From Microbispora rosea subsp. aerata (GTDB lineage: Bacteria > Actinomycetota > Actinomycetes > Streptosporangiales > Streptosporangiaceae): 64,000 nt of DNA. The position numbers were made by a program, and so were the translations under genes. Of the stretch, positions 8,704 to 18,049 are shown one piece after another (position 1 is the first letter of the stretch; each line of letters opens with the position of its first letter). The stretch lies in the NCBI RefSeq assembly GCF_014647835.1, contig NZ_BMPY01000013.1, forward strand, positions 110,069 to 174,068. Direction: 5' to 3'. Below the pieces are notes generated by a model. The model did not search any database. It saw nothing but the letters and a program-made list of their open reading frames with translations, and had not been told where the DNA came from.

Positions 8704-10675
8704 CAGCCTCCACCGCGGCCGTCTCATGCTCGTGTTCGTCGTGGTGACCGCGCTCATGCTGACCCTGCTCGGCCGCCTGTGGTATCTGCAGATCGTCACC
8801 GGGCCCTCGTACGCCAGGGCGGCCACGGAGTCGCGGGTGCGTTCCGTCGTCCTGCCGCCGGTGCGGGGGCAGATCCTCGACGTACGCGGCCGGCCACTGG
8901 TGGCCAACGAGACCAAGCCGCAGGTCTCGGTGGACTACATGGCCCTCATCCATCAGCCCGACGGCGGGAAGGACGTGCTGACCCGGCTCGCCCGCGCGCT
9001 GGGCAGGCCGTACCGGGAGATCGCCGACCGGGCGCGGCTGTGCGCCAAGGACGTGCCCCGGCCGTGCTGGCCGGGCTCGCCTTACCAGCCGATCATCGTC
9101 GCCGACGACGTGAGCGTGCGGACGGCACTGTGGATCGCCGAGCGGCAGGACGAGTTCCCCGGCGTCAGCACCGCGTTGCGGCCGGTCAGGACTTATCCGC
9201 TCGGCTCGGCGGCGGCGCACGTGCTCGGCTACCTGCAGCCGCCCTCCCCCGACGACCCCGCGGGCGGCCGCGAGCTGGTCGGCCGCGACGGCCTCGAAGC
9301 GGAGTACGACCGCGACCTGGCCGGGCGTACGGGGATCAGGGAGGTGGCGGTGGACAGCACGGGCAAGGTCACCGGCCTGATCCGCGAGGAGGCCGCCGTG
9401 GCCGGGGACAACCTGGTGACCAGCATCGACGCGCGCATCCAGGAGGTGGCGGAGCGGGCGCTGGCCCGCGCCGTGACCGCCGCGCGCAAGCGGGGCGAGC
9501 CCGCCGACAGCGGCGCGGCGGTGGTGCTCGAGGCGCAAACCGGGCGGGTGACGGCGATCGCGGACTACCCCACCTACGACCCGAGCGTGTGGACCGGGGG
9601 CATCTCGCAGCGCGAGTACGAGGAGCTGCCGCTGGTCAGCGCCGCCGTGCAGGGGCAGTGGCCGCCGGGCTCGACGTGGAAGGTGACCTCGACCGCGGCG
9701 GCGGCGAAGGCGGGCTACTCGCTGCGGGCCTCCTACGACTGCCCGGGCGGCTACATGATCGGCGGCCGGGTGTTCCACAACTTCGAAAGCGCCGATCTGG
9801 GCCGCATGGACATGCACCGGGCCCTCGTGGTGTCGTGCGACACGATCTTCTACCGCTTCGCCGACGAGATGTGGCGGCGCGACGGCGGCCTCAAGCCGGT
9901 CAAGCGGCCCAAGGACCCGATGCAGACGATGGCCAGGGAGTTCGGGTTCGGCACGCCCACCGGCGTCGACCTGCCGTACGAGGCGCCGGGCAGGGTGCCC
10001 GACCGCGCCTGGAAGAAGGCCAACTGGGAACGGACCAGGGCCGACTCCTGCCGCCGGGCCAAGACCGGATATCCCGAGATGTCCGACCGCAAGCGGGCGG
10101 CCTACCTCAAGGCGCTCGCCGCCGACAACTGCCGCTCCGGCGGGGTCTGGTGGGCCGGTGACGCGGCCAACTTCTCCATCGGCCAGGGGGACGTGCTGGT
10201 GACGCCGCTCCAGCTCGCCCGTGGGTACGCCGCGCTCGCCAACGGCGGCACGGTCTTCAGCCCCAGGATCGGCAAGCGGATCGTGCGGGCAGACGGCACC
10301 GTCGTCCGCACGATCACCCCGCCCGTCGTGGGGAAGATCGACGTCTCGCGCAAGACGTTGCGGTTCATCCGCGACGCGCTGGCCGACGTGCCGCGTACGG
10401 GCACGGCCGCCGGGGCGTTCGAGGGGTACGCGTTCAAGCGCCTGCCGGTCGCCGGGAAGACCGGCACCGCCGAGGCGTACGGCAGGCGGGACACCTCGTG
10501 GTTCGCCTCCTTCGGCCCGGTGAAGAAGCCGAAGTACGTCGTGGTGGTCGTCGTGTCCCAGGGCGGCACGGGCGGGACCACGGCCGCCCCCGCCGCCCGC
10601 GAGATCTGGGAGGGCATCGCCGCCCTCTCCCACGACGACCAGAAGAAGCCCAAAAAGAAGGACGGCCGGCGATGA
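8696..10675 (+). CDS. mrdA: Penicillin-binding protein 2 (class B transpeptidase)
   Basis: A 659-residue class B PBP, the elongation transpeptidase partner of RodA. It has a short cytoplasmic start and one membrane anchor (LMLVFVVVTALMLTLLGRLW), then a dimerisation region with RGQILDVRGRPLVANE. The transpeptidase domain carries the serine in GSTWKVTS (Ser326), VSCDTIFYR as the SxN-type motif (Ser380) and AGKTGTAE (KTG at 588). The TTG start is supported by AAGGAGG six bases upstream, lying in the third copy of the 88-bp repeat. The stop overlaps the next ATG as ATGA. Its place after mreBCD identifies it as the elongasome rather than divisome PBP. Confidence 0.93.
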   Translation: MRSSLHRGRLMLVFVVVTALMLTLLGRLWYLQIVTGPSYARAATESRVRSVVLPPVRGQILDVRGRPLVANETKPQVSVDYMALIHQPDGGKDVLTRLARALGRPYREIADRARLCAKDVPRPCWPGSPYQPIIVADDVSVRTALWIAERQDEFPGVSTALRPVRTYPLGSAAAHVLGYLQPPSPDDPAGGRELVGRDGLEAEYDRDLAGRTGIREVAVDSTGKVTGLIREEAAVAGDNLVTSIDARIQEVAERALARAVTAARKRGEPADSGAAVVLEAQTGRVTAIADYPTYDPSVWTGGISQREYEELPLVSAAVQGQWPPGSTWKVTSTAAAAKAGYSLRASYDCPGGYMIGGRVFHNFESADLGRMDMHRALVVSCDTIFYRFADEMWRRDGGLKPVKRPKDPMQTMAREFGFGTPTGVDLPYEAPGRVPDRAWKKANWERTRADSCRRAKTGYPEMSDRKRAAYLKALAADNCRSGGVWWAGDAANFSIGQGDVLVTPLQLARGYAALANGGTVFSPRIGKRIVRADGTVVRTITPPVVGKIDVSRKTLRFIRDALADVPRTGTAAGAFEGYAFKRLPVAGKTGTAEAYGRRDTSWFASFGPVKKPKYVVVVVVSQGGTGGTTAAPAAREIWEGIAALSHDDQKKPKKKDGRR

Positions 10676-10905
10676 CGGGCCGCACACCCCTCGCCGCGGC
10701 CGGACCCGACGCGGTCACGGGCCGCTCAGCCGCCGACGCCACCCCGACCACCCTCAGCGCGGGCCGCGCACCCGCCGACGGGGCCAAGACCCGCGCGGTC
10801 ACCGACCACCGATCCGGCGGCGCGACCCCGACCAGCCTTGCCGCTGGCGCGGGGCATGCGCGGCGGAGCGTGGCTTTCCGGCACGACCCTGGAGGCGGGC
10901 GATGA
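10672..10905 (+). CDS. Unrecognised 77-codon ORF between mrdA and rodA
   Basis: This frame starts at an ATG overlapping the mrdA stop (ATGA) and ends with a TGA overlapping the rodA ATG (again ATGA), so it fills exactly the gap between the two genes and would couple their translation. The product is Ala/Thr/Gly/Arg-rich, with no membrane segment or motif I recognise (GRTPLAAAGPDAVTGRS, later RSVAFRHDPGGGR). A GGAGGCGGGCG site for rodA lies in its last codons. Either it is a real small protein of the elongasome operon or a spacer whose only job is coupling. Low complexity argues for the latter. Confidence 0.5.
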   Translation: MTGRTPLAAAGPDAVTGRSAADATPTTLSAGRAPADGAKTRAVTDHRSGGATPTSLAAGAGHARRSVAFRHDPGGGR

Positions 10906-12068
10906 CGGCGTTCGGTCCCTTGTCCGTACGGCTGCCGTCGGGCCATGGGACCAGGCGCGGGGTGTGGGCGCGCCTGGCCCGCCTGCCCGCGTGGGGGCTG
11001 GTGCTGCCCTCGGCCGCGTTGTCGGCCGTCGGGCTGCTGCTGGTGTGGTCGGCCACCCGGAACGAGCCGGATTCGACGCTGCCGCAGCGGCAGGCGCTCA
11101 GCGTGGGCATCGGCTTCGTGCTGATGTGGGTCGTCTCGCGCGTCGACCTGCGGGTGCTGCGGGCCTACGTCCCGGTGCTCTACCTGCTCGCCCTGGCCGG
11201 GCTGGTCGCCGTGCTGACGCCGCTGGGCCGTACGGTCAACGGCTCGCACGCGTGGATCGTGCTCGGCGACGGGCTGCAGTTCCAGCCGTCGGAGTTCGCC
11301 AAGGCGGCCACGGTGCTCGCGCTGGCGACGGTGCTCGGCGAGCTGCGCGACGGCGAGCGGAGGCCGGGCGCGGGGGCCGTGCTGCTCGCCCTGGGCCTGG
11401 CCGCGCTGCCGGTCGGCCTGATCGCGTTGCAGCCCGACTACGGCACCGCGCTCGTCTTCCTGGCGCTGACCATCGGGATGATCGCGGTGTCCGGGGCGCG
11501 GAAGAGGTGGTTCGCGGCGCTCGCCGCCGCCGGGGCCGCCGGGCTGCTGCTGGTGTGGCGGCTCGACCTCATCCAGCCCTACCAGCTCGAGCGCCTGATG
11601 GTGCTGGCCGACCCGGACGCCGACCCGATGGGGGTCGGCTACAACGCCACCCAGGCCCGGATCGCGATCGGCTCCGGGGGACTGCTGGGCAAGGGGTTGT
11701 TCCACGGCGAGCAGACGGCGGGCCGTTTCGTGCCCGAGCAGCACACCGACTTCATCTTCACGGTCGCGGGCGAGGAGCTGGGCTTCGTCGGCGCCTCCTG
11801 CGTGATCCTGCTGATGCTCGCCCTGCTGTGGCGCGGCCTGTGGATCGCGGCCAAGAGCCCGTCGCCGTTCGGCACGGCGGTGGCCGGCGGGGTGGTGTGC
11901 TGGCTGGCGTTCCAGACGTTCGTCAACGTGGGGATGACCATGGGCCTGCTGCCGATCGCGGGGCTGCCGCTGCCGTTCGTGTCGTACGGAGGGTCGGCCA
12001 CGATCTCCAGCTTGGCGGCCGTGGGACTGCTGGCCGCGGTGAACCGGCGTACCCGCACCCCGGCGTAG
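10902..12068 (+). CDS. rodA: SEDS peptidoglycan polymerase RodA
   Basis: A 388-residue polytopic membrane protein of the FtsW/RodA/SpoVE family, the glycosyltransferase that polymerises lipid II during elongation. Hallmarks are NGSHAWIVLGDGLQFQPSEF, LALQPDYGTALVFLAL in the form IALQPDYGTALVFL, EQHTDFIFTVAGEELGF and the end motif GLPLPFVSYGGSATIS. About ten membrane segments are visible. Position directly after mrdA and mreBCD marks it as RodA rather than FtsW. The ATG overlaps the preceding short frame, with a purine-rich site GGAGGCGGGCG just upstream. Confidence 0.93.
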   Translation: MTAFGPLSVRLPSGHGTRRGVWARLARLPAWGLVLPSAALSAVGLLLVWSATRNEPDSTLPQRQALSVGIGFVLMWVVSRVDLRVLRAYVPVLYLLALAGLVAVLTPLGRTVNGSHAWIVLGDGLQFQPSEFAKAATVLALATVLGELRDGERRPGAGAVLLALGLAALPVGLIALQPDYGTALVFLALTIGMIAVSGARKRWFAALAAAGAAGLLLVWRLDLIQPYQLERLMVLADPDADPMGVGYNATQARIAIGSGGLLGKGLFHGEQTAGRFVPEQHTDFIFTVAGEELGFVGASCVILLMLALLWRGLWIAAKSPSPFGTAVAGGVVCWLAFQTFVNVGMTMGLLPIAGLPLPFVSYGGSATISSLAAVGLLAAVNRRTRTPA

Positions 12069-12083
12069 GGCAATCTTGATGGA

Positions 12084-13127
12084 ATGCGCAGCAAGCTCGG
12101 CGGACGGGTCGCCCAGGCGGCGGAGATCGCCCTGGCCACCCGCAAGTATGTGACCCCGATCGACGTCCTCACCGGCCTGCGGTGGCTGCACGACCGCCAC
12201 GTGGAGACCTGGCGGCAGGGCCGCGCCGACAGCCTGGAACGGCTGGCCGCCGTGGACGCCGCCCGGATGGCCGAGGCCGTGTCGCATCTGCGCGCGTGGG
12301 CCCTGTCCCGGAATCTGCTGGAGAGCGAGGCGGCGTACACCGCGGGCAGCCGCGACCGTCGGCCGCTGCGCTTCACCGTGGCGGGCGACGATGACCTGGA
12401 GCGCGCCTTCCGCGTCCACTGGCTGTCGCCGGAGCTGAGCGAGGCGCGGCGGCGGCAGATCACCGAGCGGCACAACAAGGCGCCCGACCTCGTGGTGGTC
12501 GCGCCGCTCGACCCGTGGACCTGCGCCGACTGCGGGGAAACCGGGCCATACCTGATCATGGAGGATGACCGGCCGCACTGCCTGACCTGCGCCGACATGG
12601 ACCACCTGTGTCTCCTCCCGGCGGGGAACGCGGCGCTCAGCCGCCGCGCCAAGAAGGAGAGCGGGTTGTCGGCGGTGGTGGTCCGCTTCAACCGGCGGCG
12701 CAAGCGGTATGAGCGGCTCGGCGTCCTGGTCGAGGAGGAGGCGCTCGCGCGGGCCGAGGAGCAGTGCCTGGCCGACGAGGAGGTGAGGCTGCGCCGCCGC
12801 GAACGCGACCGCGAGCGCCGCGCCGGCGAGGACGCCGAGTTCCGGGCGAGGATGGCGGCGGAGATCCGCCGCCTGTTCCCCCGCTGCCCGGCCGAACGGG
12901 CCGAGGCCATCGCCGCGCACGCCGCCGTACGCGGCAGCGGGCGGGTCGGCCGCACCGCCGCCGCCCGCGCGCTGGACGAGAACGCCATCACGCTCGCCGT
13001 GATCGCGAGCGTACGTCACCTCGACACCGACTACGACGAACTGCTGATGTCCGGGGTGCCGCGCATGACGGCCCGGGACCGCATCCGGCCGCGGGTCGAG
13101 GAGGTGCTTACGGCCTGGCGCGGCTGA
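12084..13127 (+). CDS. DUF2293 domain protein
   Basis: A 347-residue protein whose C-terminal part (ECP-like FPRCPAERAEAIAAHAAVRG, then GRVGRTAAARALDENAITLA, then HLDTDYDELLMSGV) is the DUF2293 domain found in actinobacteria and some fungi; its function is not known. In the middle a four-cysteine knot (TCADCGETGPY ... HCLTCADMD) looks like a zinc ribbon, followed by an Arg/Glu-rich helix of about 40 residues. No membrane segment. There is no clear ribosome site; a CAATCT hexamer lies seven bases before the ATG, so a leaderless transcript is possible. The last codons are copied in the intergenic repeat that follows. Confidence 0.8.
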   Translation: MRSKLGGRVAQAAEIALATRKYVTPIDVLTGLRWLHDRHVETWRQGRADSLERLAAVDAARMAEAVSHLRAWALSRNLLESEAAYTAGSRDRRPLRFTVAGDDDLERAFRVHWLSPELSEARRRQITERHNKAPDLVVVAPLDPWTCADCGETGPYLIMEDDRPHCLTCADMDHLCLLPAGNAALSRRAKKESGLSAVVVRFNRRRKRYERLGVLVEEEALARAEEQCLADEEVRLRRRERDRERRAGEDAEFRARMAAEIRRLFPRCPAERAEAIAAHAAVRGSGRVGRTAAARALDENAITLAVIASVRHLDTDYDELLMSGVPRMTARDRIRPRVEEVLTAWRG

Positions 13128-13254
13128 GCCGCCGGTTACAGCCTGCGCACGTGACGGAGGGACGCCGTGCCGGGTGAGCCTGTGCTGACGGGCCTGGCGC
13201 GGCTGAGCCACCGGTGACGGCCGACGCATTTGACGGAGGGACGCCGTGCCGGGT
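13114..13254 (+). repeat. Imperfect 62-bp direct repeat at a gene end
   Basis: Two copies, 13114-13175 and 13193-13254, start 79 bases apart. Both begin CCTGGCGCGGCTGAGCC and end with GACGGAGGGACGCCGTGCC; the middle differs at several bases. The first copy includes the final codons and the TGA of the DUF2293 gene, so the second copy is a displaced duplicate of that gene end. I see no gene in the 200 bases before the kinase gene. Confidence 0.85.
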
Positions 13255-13329
13255 GGCCGCGAGAGCTGACCGTGAAGACGGGCCCGCCGCACGCCGGTGA
13301 CCCGTGTGCGGCCGGGCCGCTAGACCGGG

Positions 13330-14232
<903 letters not shown>

Positions 14233-14343
14233 GCGCCCCTCCCGTCGGCCTATCGGGGAAAAAGCTACCGGATTCGACCGCTGCGCTCGGGCGCGGCGGC
14301 CGGGTGCACACAGCTCCCTCACCTGTGGAGCGTCGCGGGCGTG

Positions 14344-16401
14344 TCATCCGCGCGGGCGAAGGCGGCCGTCGATCAGCCCCTCGACGCCGAGACGGGCCAG
14401 CGCCTCCCCCGCGGCGACCGCCTCGCGCAGGCCGTCTTCCAGCGCGAGCAGCCGCCGGAAGGCCGCGCCGTACGTCCGCTGGACTTCCAGGGGCAGTTGC
14501 GGGACGCGGGCCCGGCGGGCCTCCACGCGGCTGCTGCCGAGATGCGGCCGGCCGCCGCCCGCCGCGTAGCGCAGGAACCCGGCCAGGAACTCGGCGTCCA
14601 CCCTGGTCGGCTCGACCCGGAAAAGGCTCAGATGCGGGCCGAGGACCGCCCCCTCCACCGTGACCACCCGGGCGGTGACGGCAGACGCCACCACGTCACC
14701 CGGGTGCGCGGCGACCAGGCCGGGGGCGGGCGGGATGCGCCGCGACGGCGCCGTTCCCGCCGCGATGTCGTCGGCCGTCAGCACGGGCACGCCGCCCTCG
14801 GCGGCCCCTCCGGTGCCGACGTCGGCAGGGGTGTCGGCGGGCAGCGCCCGCAGGGTCGAGTGCCGGATGGTGAGCAGCCCCGATTTGGCCATCTCCGCCA
14901 CGGTCGCCCACGACGCGTCCCAGCCCGCCTCGCCGCCGGTGAGCACCTCCAGGTCGGGCACGCCGTCGGCGAGCGCCGCGACCGCCTCCCGGAAGCGCTC
15001 CCTGGCCGCGGGGAAACCCCGGGTGTCGACCCGGGGCGACAGGTGCCGGGCCGGGCACACGTTCACCTCGTCGTCCAGGATGTCGATGATCCGGACCGTA
15101 CGCCCGACGGGCGGCGGCTCGTCGGCGAGATGGGCCTGCCAGGCCCGTTCGACGGAGGCCAGGTCGTCACCCGCGTCGGCCACCAGGATCGTCCCGGGCC
15201 GCCGCTCCCCCGGCTCGGGGCGGCGCAGCAGCCACAGGTCGGGGCCGCCCGGCGCCAGCGTGAAGACCGCGCGCAGCGCGCCCGCCCGCAGCAGGTTCGC
15301 GCGGATGCGGCGCCCGGGGCGGCGGCCCGCGGCGGCGCACGGCATCAGGACGGCCACCAGTCCGCCGGGCCGCACATGGGCGAGGCAGTGCTGCACCCAG
15401 GCCAGCTCCGACTCACCCCGCGGGGGCATGCCGTACTGCCAGCGGGTGTCGCCGACGAGGTCCTCATGGCCCCAGGCGCGCTCGTTGAACGGCGGGTCGC
15501 ACACGACGGCGTCCACGAGCGCGTCCCCGAGCCCGTCCGCCGGCCGGTCCGGCGGGAACGCGTCGTGCCGCAGGGCGTCGCCGGGGACGACCCGGGCGTC
15601 CCGTCCGCGCAGCAGCAGCCGCAGCGCCGCGAGCAGCGCGACCGTCTCGTTGGCGTCCTGCCCGAGCACCCGCACGTCGTCGCGCGCCCCGGCGGCGTGC
15701 AGCAGGAGCGTTCCCATGCCGCACGCGGGGTCGAGCACCGTGCGCGCCCCCGGGCAGGTCAGCCGGGTCATCAGCGCGGCCACGTCGGACCGGGTCACCG
15801 CCAGCCTCCGGCTGTGCGCCTCGGCGTACCGCTCGCAGAGGAACTCGAACGTGCTCGCCGCGCCCTGCCGTTCCGCCATGCCGGCGACCAGCCGGAGCAG
15901 CCCTGGCTCCAGCGGCGCGGCGTCCCGCGGGGGCAGGTCGGCGGTCGCCTCCGCCACCGCGCGCGGGAGCCGTACGGCGAGGTCGGGGGCTGCGGACAGG
16001 CGTTTCCAGCCGTCCGGGTCGCGGACCGTGTAGAGGAGGAACGCCCCGACCTCCCCCAGCACCTCGCCCAGGCGCAGGTCGTCGGCGGACGCGCGCAGCC
16101 GCTGCCAGACGCGGTCTCCCTGGGACACCTCGAACGCCTTGCCGTTCCTGCGCAGCCACGCCTCCACCTCGGGCAGCGAGAAAAGCGGGCTGGAGGCGGT
16201 GCCGCCGACCGGCTGGGGGAAGTCGTCATACCGGCGGCGCCAGTTGCTGACCGCCGCCCTGCCGACGTCGGCGAGCCGGGCGATGTCGCCCGCGTTCACG
16301 GTGGCTTCGACCGCCGCTTCGACGACGGCCTCGAGCGGGCTCGCGGCGGCGGGGCGCGCGGCGGCGTCCGCTGGGTTGTCCGCCTGGGCGTCGTGGCTCA
16401 T
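14344..16401 (-). CDS. N6-adenine DNA methylase with N-terminal HTH and HsdS-like C-terminus
   Basis: A 685-residue protein in three parts. Residues about 35-90 form an excisionase/MerR-like helix-turn-helix (NAGDIARLADVGRAAVSNWR). The middle is a type I-like N6 methylase with the AdoMet motif VLDPACGMGTLLLHAAG and catalytic AVVCDPPFNERAWG (a DPPF motif). The last 200 residues resemble half of a specificity subunit (APGLVAAHPGDVVASAVTAR, later SRVEARRARVPQLPLEVQR). No restriction subunit lies nearby. Such stand-alone M-S proteins are widespread in actinobacteria; epigenetic control or a defence role are both possible. The ATG giving MSHDAQADNP is chosen as the frame upstream runs through the divergent phosphatase. 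Confidence 0.82.
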   Translation of the reverse strand: MSHDAQADNPADAAARPAAASPLEAVVEAAVEATVNAGDIARLADVGRAAVSNWRRRYDDFPQPVGGTASSPLFSLPEVEAWLRRNGKAFEVSQGDRVWQRLRASADDLRLGEVLGEVGAFLLYTVRDPDGWKRLSAAPDLAVRLPRAVAEATADLPPRDAAPLEPGLLRLVAGMAERQGAASTFEFLCERYAEAHSRRLAVTRSDVAALMTRLTCPGARTVLDPACGMGTLLLHAAGARDDVRVLGQDANETVALLAALRLLLRGRDARVVPGDALRHDAFPPDRPADGLGDALVDAVVCDPPFNERAWGHEDLVGDTRWQYGMPPRGESELAWVQHCLAHVRPGGLVAVLMPCAAAGRRPGRRIRANLLRAGALRAVFTLAPGGPDLWLLRRPEPGERRPGTILVADAGDDLASVERAWQAHLADEPPPVGRTVRIIDILDDEVNVCPARHLSPRVDTRGFPAARERFREAVAALADGVPDLEVLTGGEAGWDASWATVAEMAKSGLLTIRHSTLRALPADTPADVGTGGAAEGGVPVLTADDIAAGTAPSRRIPPAPGLVAAHPGDVVASAVTARVVTVEGAVLGPHLSLFRVEPTRVDAEFLAGFLRYAAGGGRPHLGSSRVEARRARVPQLPLEVQRTYGAAFRRLLALEDGLREAVAAGEALARLGVEGLIDGRLRPRG

Positions 16402-16433
16402 GAACACGAGCCTAGCACCATGCTTGTGAAGTG

Positions 16434-16455
16434 ACTCAACCAATGGTTTACTCAA
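16434..16455. promoter_or_regulatory. Candidate operator between methylase and PP2C genes
   Basis: The 58 bases between the two divergent starts hold a direct repeat ACTCAA (16434-16439 and 16450-16455) flanking an inverted repeat AACC-AAT-GGTT (16438-16448). The methylase carries its own helix-turn-helix, so autoregulation is a reasonable guess. The phosphatase gene has no ribosome site in this space. No confident -35/-10 pair is visible. Confidence 0.3.
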
Positions 16456-16459
16456 AACC

Positions 16460-17194
16460 ATGACGCACAACCGTATTCGGTACGCCGCTGGGTCGGACGT
16501 CGGGCGCTCGCGTGCCAAGAACGAGGATTCGGTGCACGCCGGCGAGCGGCTGCTCGCCATCGCCGACGGAATGGGCGGGCACGGACACGGGGAGGTGGCC
16601 AGCGCGGCCGTCATCGCCGAGCTGGCCAGGCTGGAGGACGGCCCGGCTCCCGCCGACCCCGTCGCCGCCCTCGCGGACGCCGTACGGGATGCGGGGCAGC
16701 GCCTGGGCGATCTCGCCGCGCAGGACCCGGCGCTCGAACGGATGGGCACCACGGTCACCGCGATGCTGTGGGACGGCCACGGGAAGTTCGCCCTGGCCCA
16801 CGTGGGCGACTCCCGGGCGTACATGCTGCGGGACGGCGCGCTGTACCAGATAACGAGAGACCACACGCTGGTGCAGTCGCTGGTCGACGACGGGCGCATG
16901 AGCGCCGACCAGGCCGCCCGCCATCCGCGCCGGTCCCTGCTGCTGCGGGCGCTGGAGACGAGCGGACTGGCCGAGCCCGATCTGTCGTTGCGCGAGGCGT
17001 ATCCGGGCGACCGCTACCTGTTGTGCTCCGACGGGCTGTCCTCCGTGCTCGAACCCGAGACGCTGCACCACGTGCTCACCACCGTGGCCGACCCGCAGGA
17101 GGCGGTACGCAGGCTCATCGAGCTTGCGAACGAGGGCGGCGGCCCCGACAACATCTCCTGCGTGGTCGCCGACGTCGAAGCCGCCGACGCCTGA
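16460..17194 (+). CDS. PP2C-family Ser/Thr protein phosphatase
   Basis: A 244-residue soluble PPM phosphatase with the metal-binding motifs in order: GSDVGRSRAKNEDSVHAGER, AIADGMGGHGHGEVAS, GTTVTAMLWDGH, HVGDSRAYMLRDG, RDHTLVQSLVDDGRM, CSDGLSSVLEP and GGGPDNISCVVADVE. All aspartates that bind the two metal ions are present, so activity is expected. No membrane segment follows, unlike PstP. The ATG lacks a ribosome site, suggesting a leaderless mRNA. The protein probably reverses phosphorylation by Ser/Thr kinases such as the one encoded 2.2 kb away on the other strand. Confidence 0.92.
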   Translation: MTHNRIRYAAGSDVGRSRAKNEDSVHAGERLLAIADGMGGHGHGEVASAAVIAELARLEDGPAPADPVAALADAVRDAGQRLGDLAAQDPALERMGTTVTAMLWDGHGKFALAHVGDSRAYMLRDGALYQITRDHTLVQSLVDDGRMSADQAARHPRRSLLLRALETSGLAEPDLSLREAYPGDRYLLCSDGLSSVLEPETLHHVLTTVADPQEAVRRLIELANEGGGPDNISCVVADVEAADA

Positions 17195-17350
17195 CATCTC
17201 GCCCGTCTCACGGTCGTCCCGAGGCCGGGGCCCGACCCGACACCGCCCAAGGCCGGAGCCTCGCGCGGACGATGCGCCCACGCGAAAGGCACGGCCGGCT
17301 GGGGTGGCATGCCCGGACGCGGGGATGGCACGCCCGGACGTGGGAAGGCG

Positions 17351-17424
17351 CGGCGGGGCGGTCAGGCACCGCAGGCCTGCCCTCGACCCCTCGGGGCAAG
17401 AGACGATACGGCGGGGCGGTCAGG
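17351..17424. repeat. Short direct repeat in the PP2C/CGNR gap
   Basis: The 16-mer CGGCGGGGCGGTCAGG occurs at 17351-17366 and again at 17409-17424, the second copy overlapping the stop of the CGNR gene. Just upstream, GGATGGCACGCCCGGACG-like units also repeat near 17305-17342. I see no gene or terminator in the 225 bases after the phosphatase. Confidence 0.6.
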
Positions 17425-17989
17425 AGCCGCGGGCCCGGAAGGCGGCCGTCTTGACCCGGTTCTGGCACGCCGTGGAGCAGAAGCGGCGGGTGCCGTTGCG
17501 CGAGGTGTCCACATACACGCGGTCGCAGTGCGGCGCGGTGCACACGCCGAGCCGGTCGTGCAGCTCACTGCCGAGCACCACGGCGAGGCCGGTCGCGCAG
17601 CCCGCCGCGTAGTTGCCGGACAGGGTGCCGCCCGCGCCGCGGAAGTGCAGGTGCCAGGGCTCCCCGTCGTGCCGGTCGAGGTGCGGGCGGGCGTCCGTCT
17701 CGGCGAGCAGCGCGTTCACGGCGTACGCCGCCGTGTCCACATCGCCGCGCGCCACCGCCTCGAACACGCCGCGCAGCCGCCCCGCGACCTCCGCGAGCGC
17801 GTCCGCCTCCGCCTCGGCGACCGCCGGCGCCGGCCTGTCGCCTATCGAAAGGATGTCGGCGACCGCGGCGGCCCGCGCCTCACCCACCGGCGGCTGGTAC
17901 GGCCGGCCCCGCGCCTCACCTGCGGTCAGCGCGTTGACCAGGCCGACGGCGATCGCCACCACGGCATCGGTGTGACTGTTGAAATTCAC
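17420..17989 (-). CDS. CGNR zinc-finger transcriptional regulator
   Basis: A 189-residue protein of the actinobacterial CGNR family. The N-terminal ABATE-like domain begins NFNSHTDAVVAIAVGLVNAL. The C-terminal zinc finger reads GVCTAPHCDRVYVDTSRNGT then RRFCSTACQNRVKTAAFR, giving four cysteines and the conserved family signature. These proteins are presumed DNA-binding regulators. The GTG start matches where relatives begin; a GTG 17 codons earlier would run into the shared promoter. It is divergent from the methyltransferase gene, and repeated CAGTTAC boxes lie between them. Confidence 0.88.
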   Translation of the reverse strand: MNFNSHTDAVVAIAVGLVNALTAGEARGRPYQPPVGEARAAAVADILSIGDRPAPAVAEAEADALAEVAGRLRGVFEAVARGDVDTAAYAVNALLAETDARPHLDRHDGEPWHLHFRGAGGTLSGNYAAGCATGLAVVLGSELHDRLGVCTAPHCDRVYVDTSRNGTRRFCSTACQNRVKTAAFRARGS

Positions 17990-18049
17990 TTGACCAGTTA
18001 CGCCCTTGCGTTCTACGTTGTAACTGCCGAAAGCATACACGCCAGTTAC
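17990..18049. promoter_or_regulatory. Divergent promoter with three CAGTTAC boxes
   Basis: CCAGTTAC occurs at 17994-18001 and 18042-18049, and its complement GTAACTG at 18020-18026. For the rightward methyltransferase gene, TTGACC (17990-17995) and TACGTT (18014-18019) with an 18-base spacer form a plausible promoter, so the first box lies in the spacer and the second abuts the -10. The third sits just before the ribosome site. The CGNR protein is the obvious candidate ligand. This is inference from arrangement. Confidence 0.45.

Larger units (their letters stand above)
8486..8721 (+). repeat. 88-bp tandem repeat spanning the mreD/mrdA translation junction
   Basis: Two complete 88-base units (8528-8615 and 8616-8703) match almost perfectly. 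A degenerate partial copy precedes them, from about 8486 to 8527, and the first bases of mrdA (8704-8721) are a diverged partial copy. Every unit contains a strong ribosome site (AAGGAGG, or AGGGAGG in the first) followed by CGCA and a TTG start. The TTGs fall at 8520, 8608 and 8696. Because 88 is not a multiple of three, successive TTGs lie in different frames. The preceding frame always stops within eight bases after the next TTG begins. Confidence 0.95.

Noticed and set aside
8486-8721. CRISPR array
   Set aside because: The repeats are adjacent without spacers, have 88-bp units with ribosome sites, and no cas genes are present.
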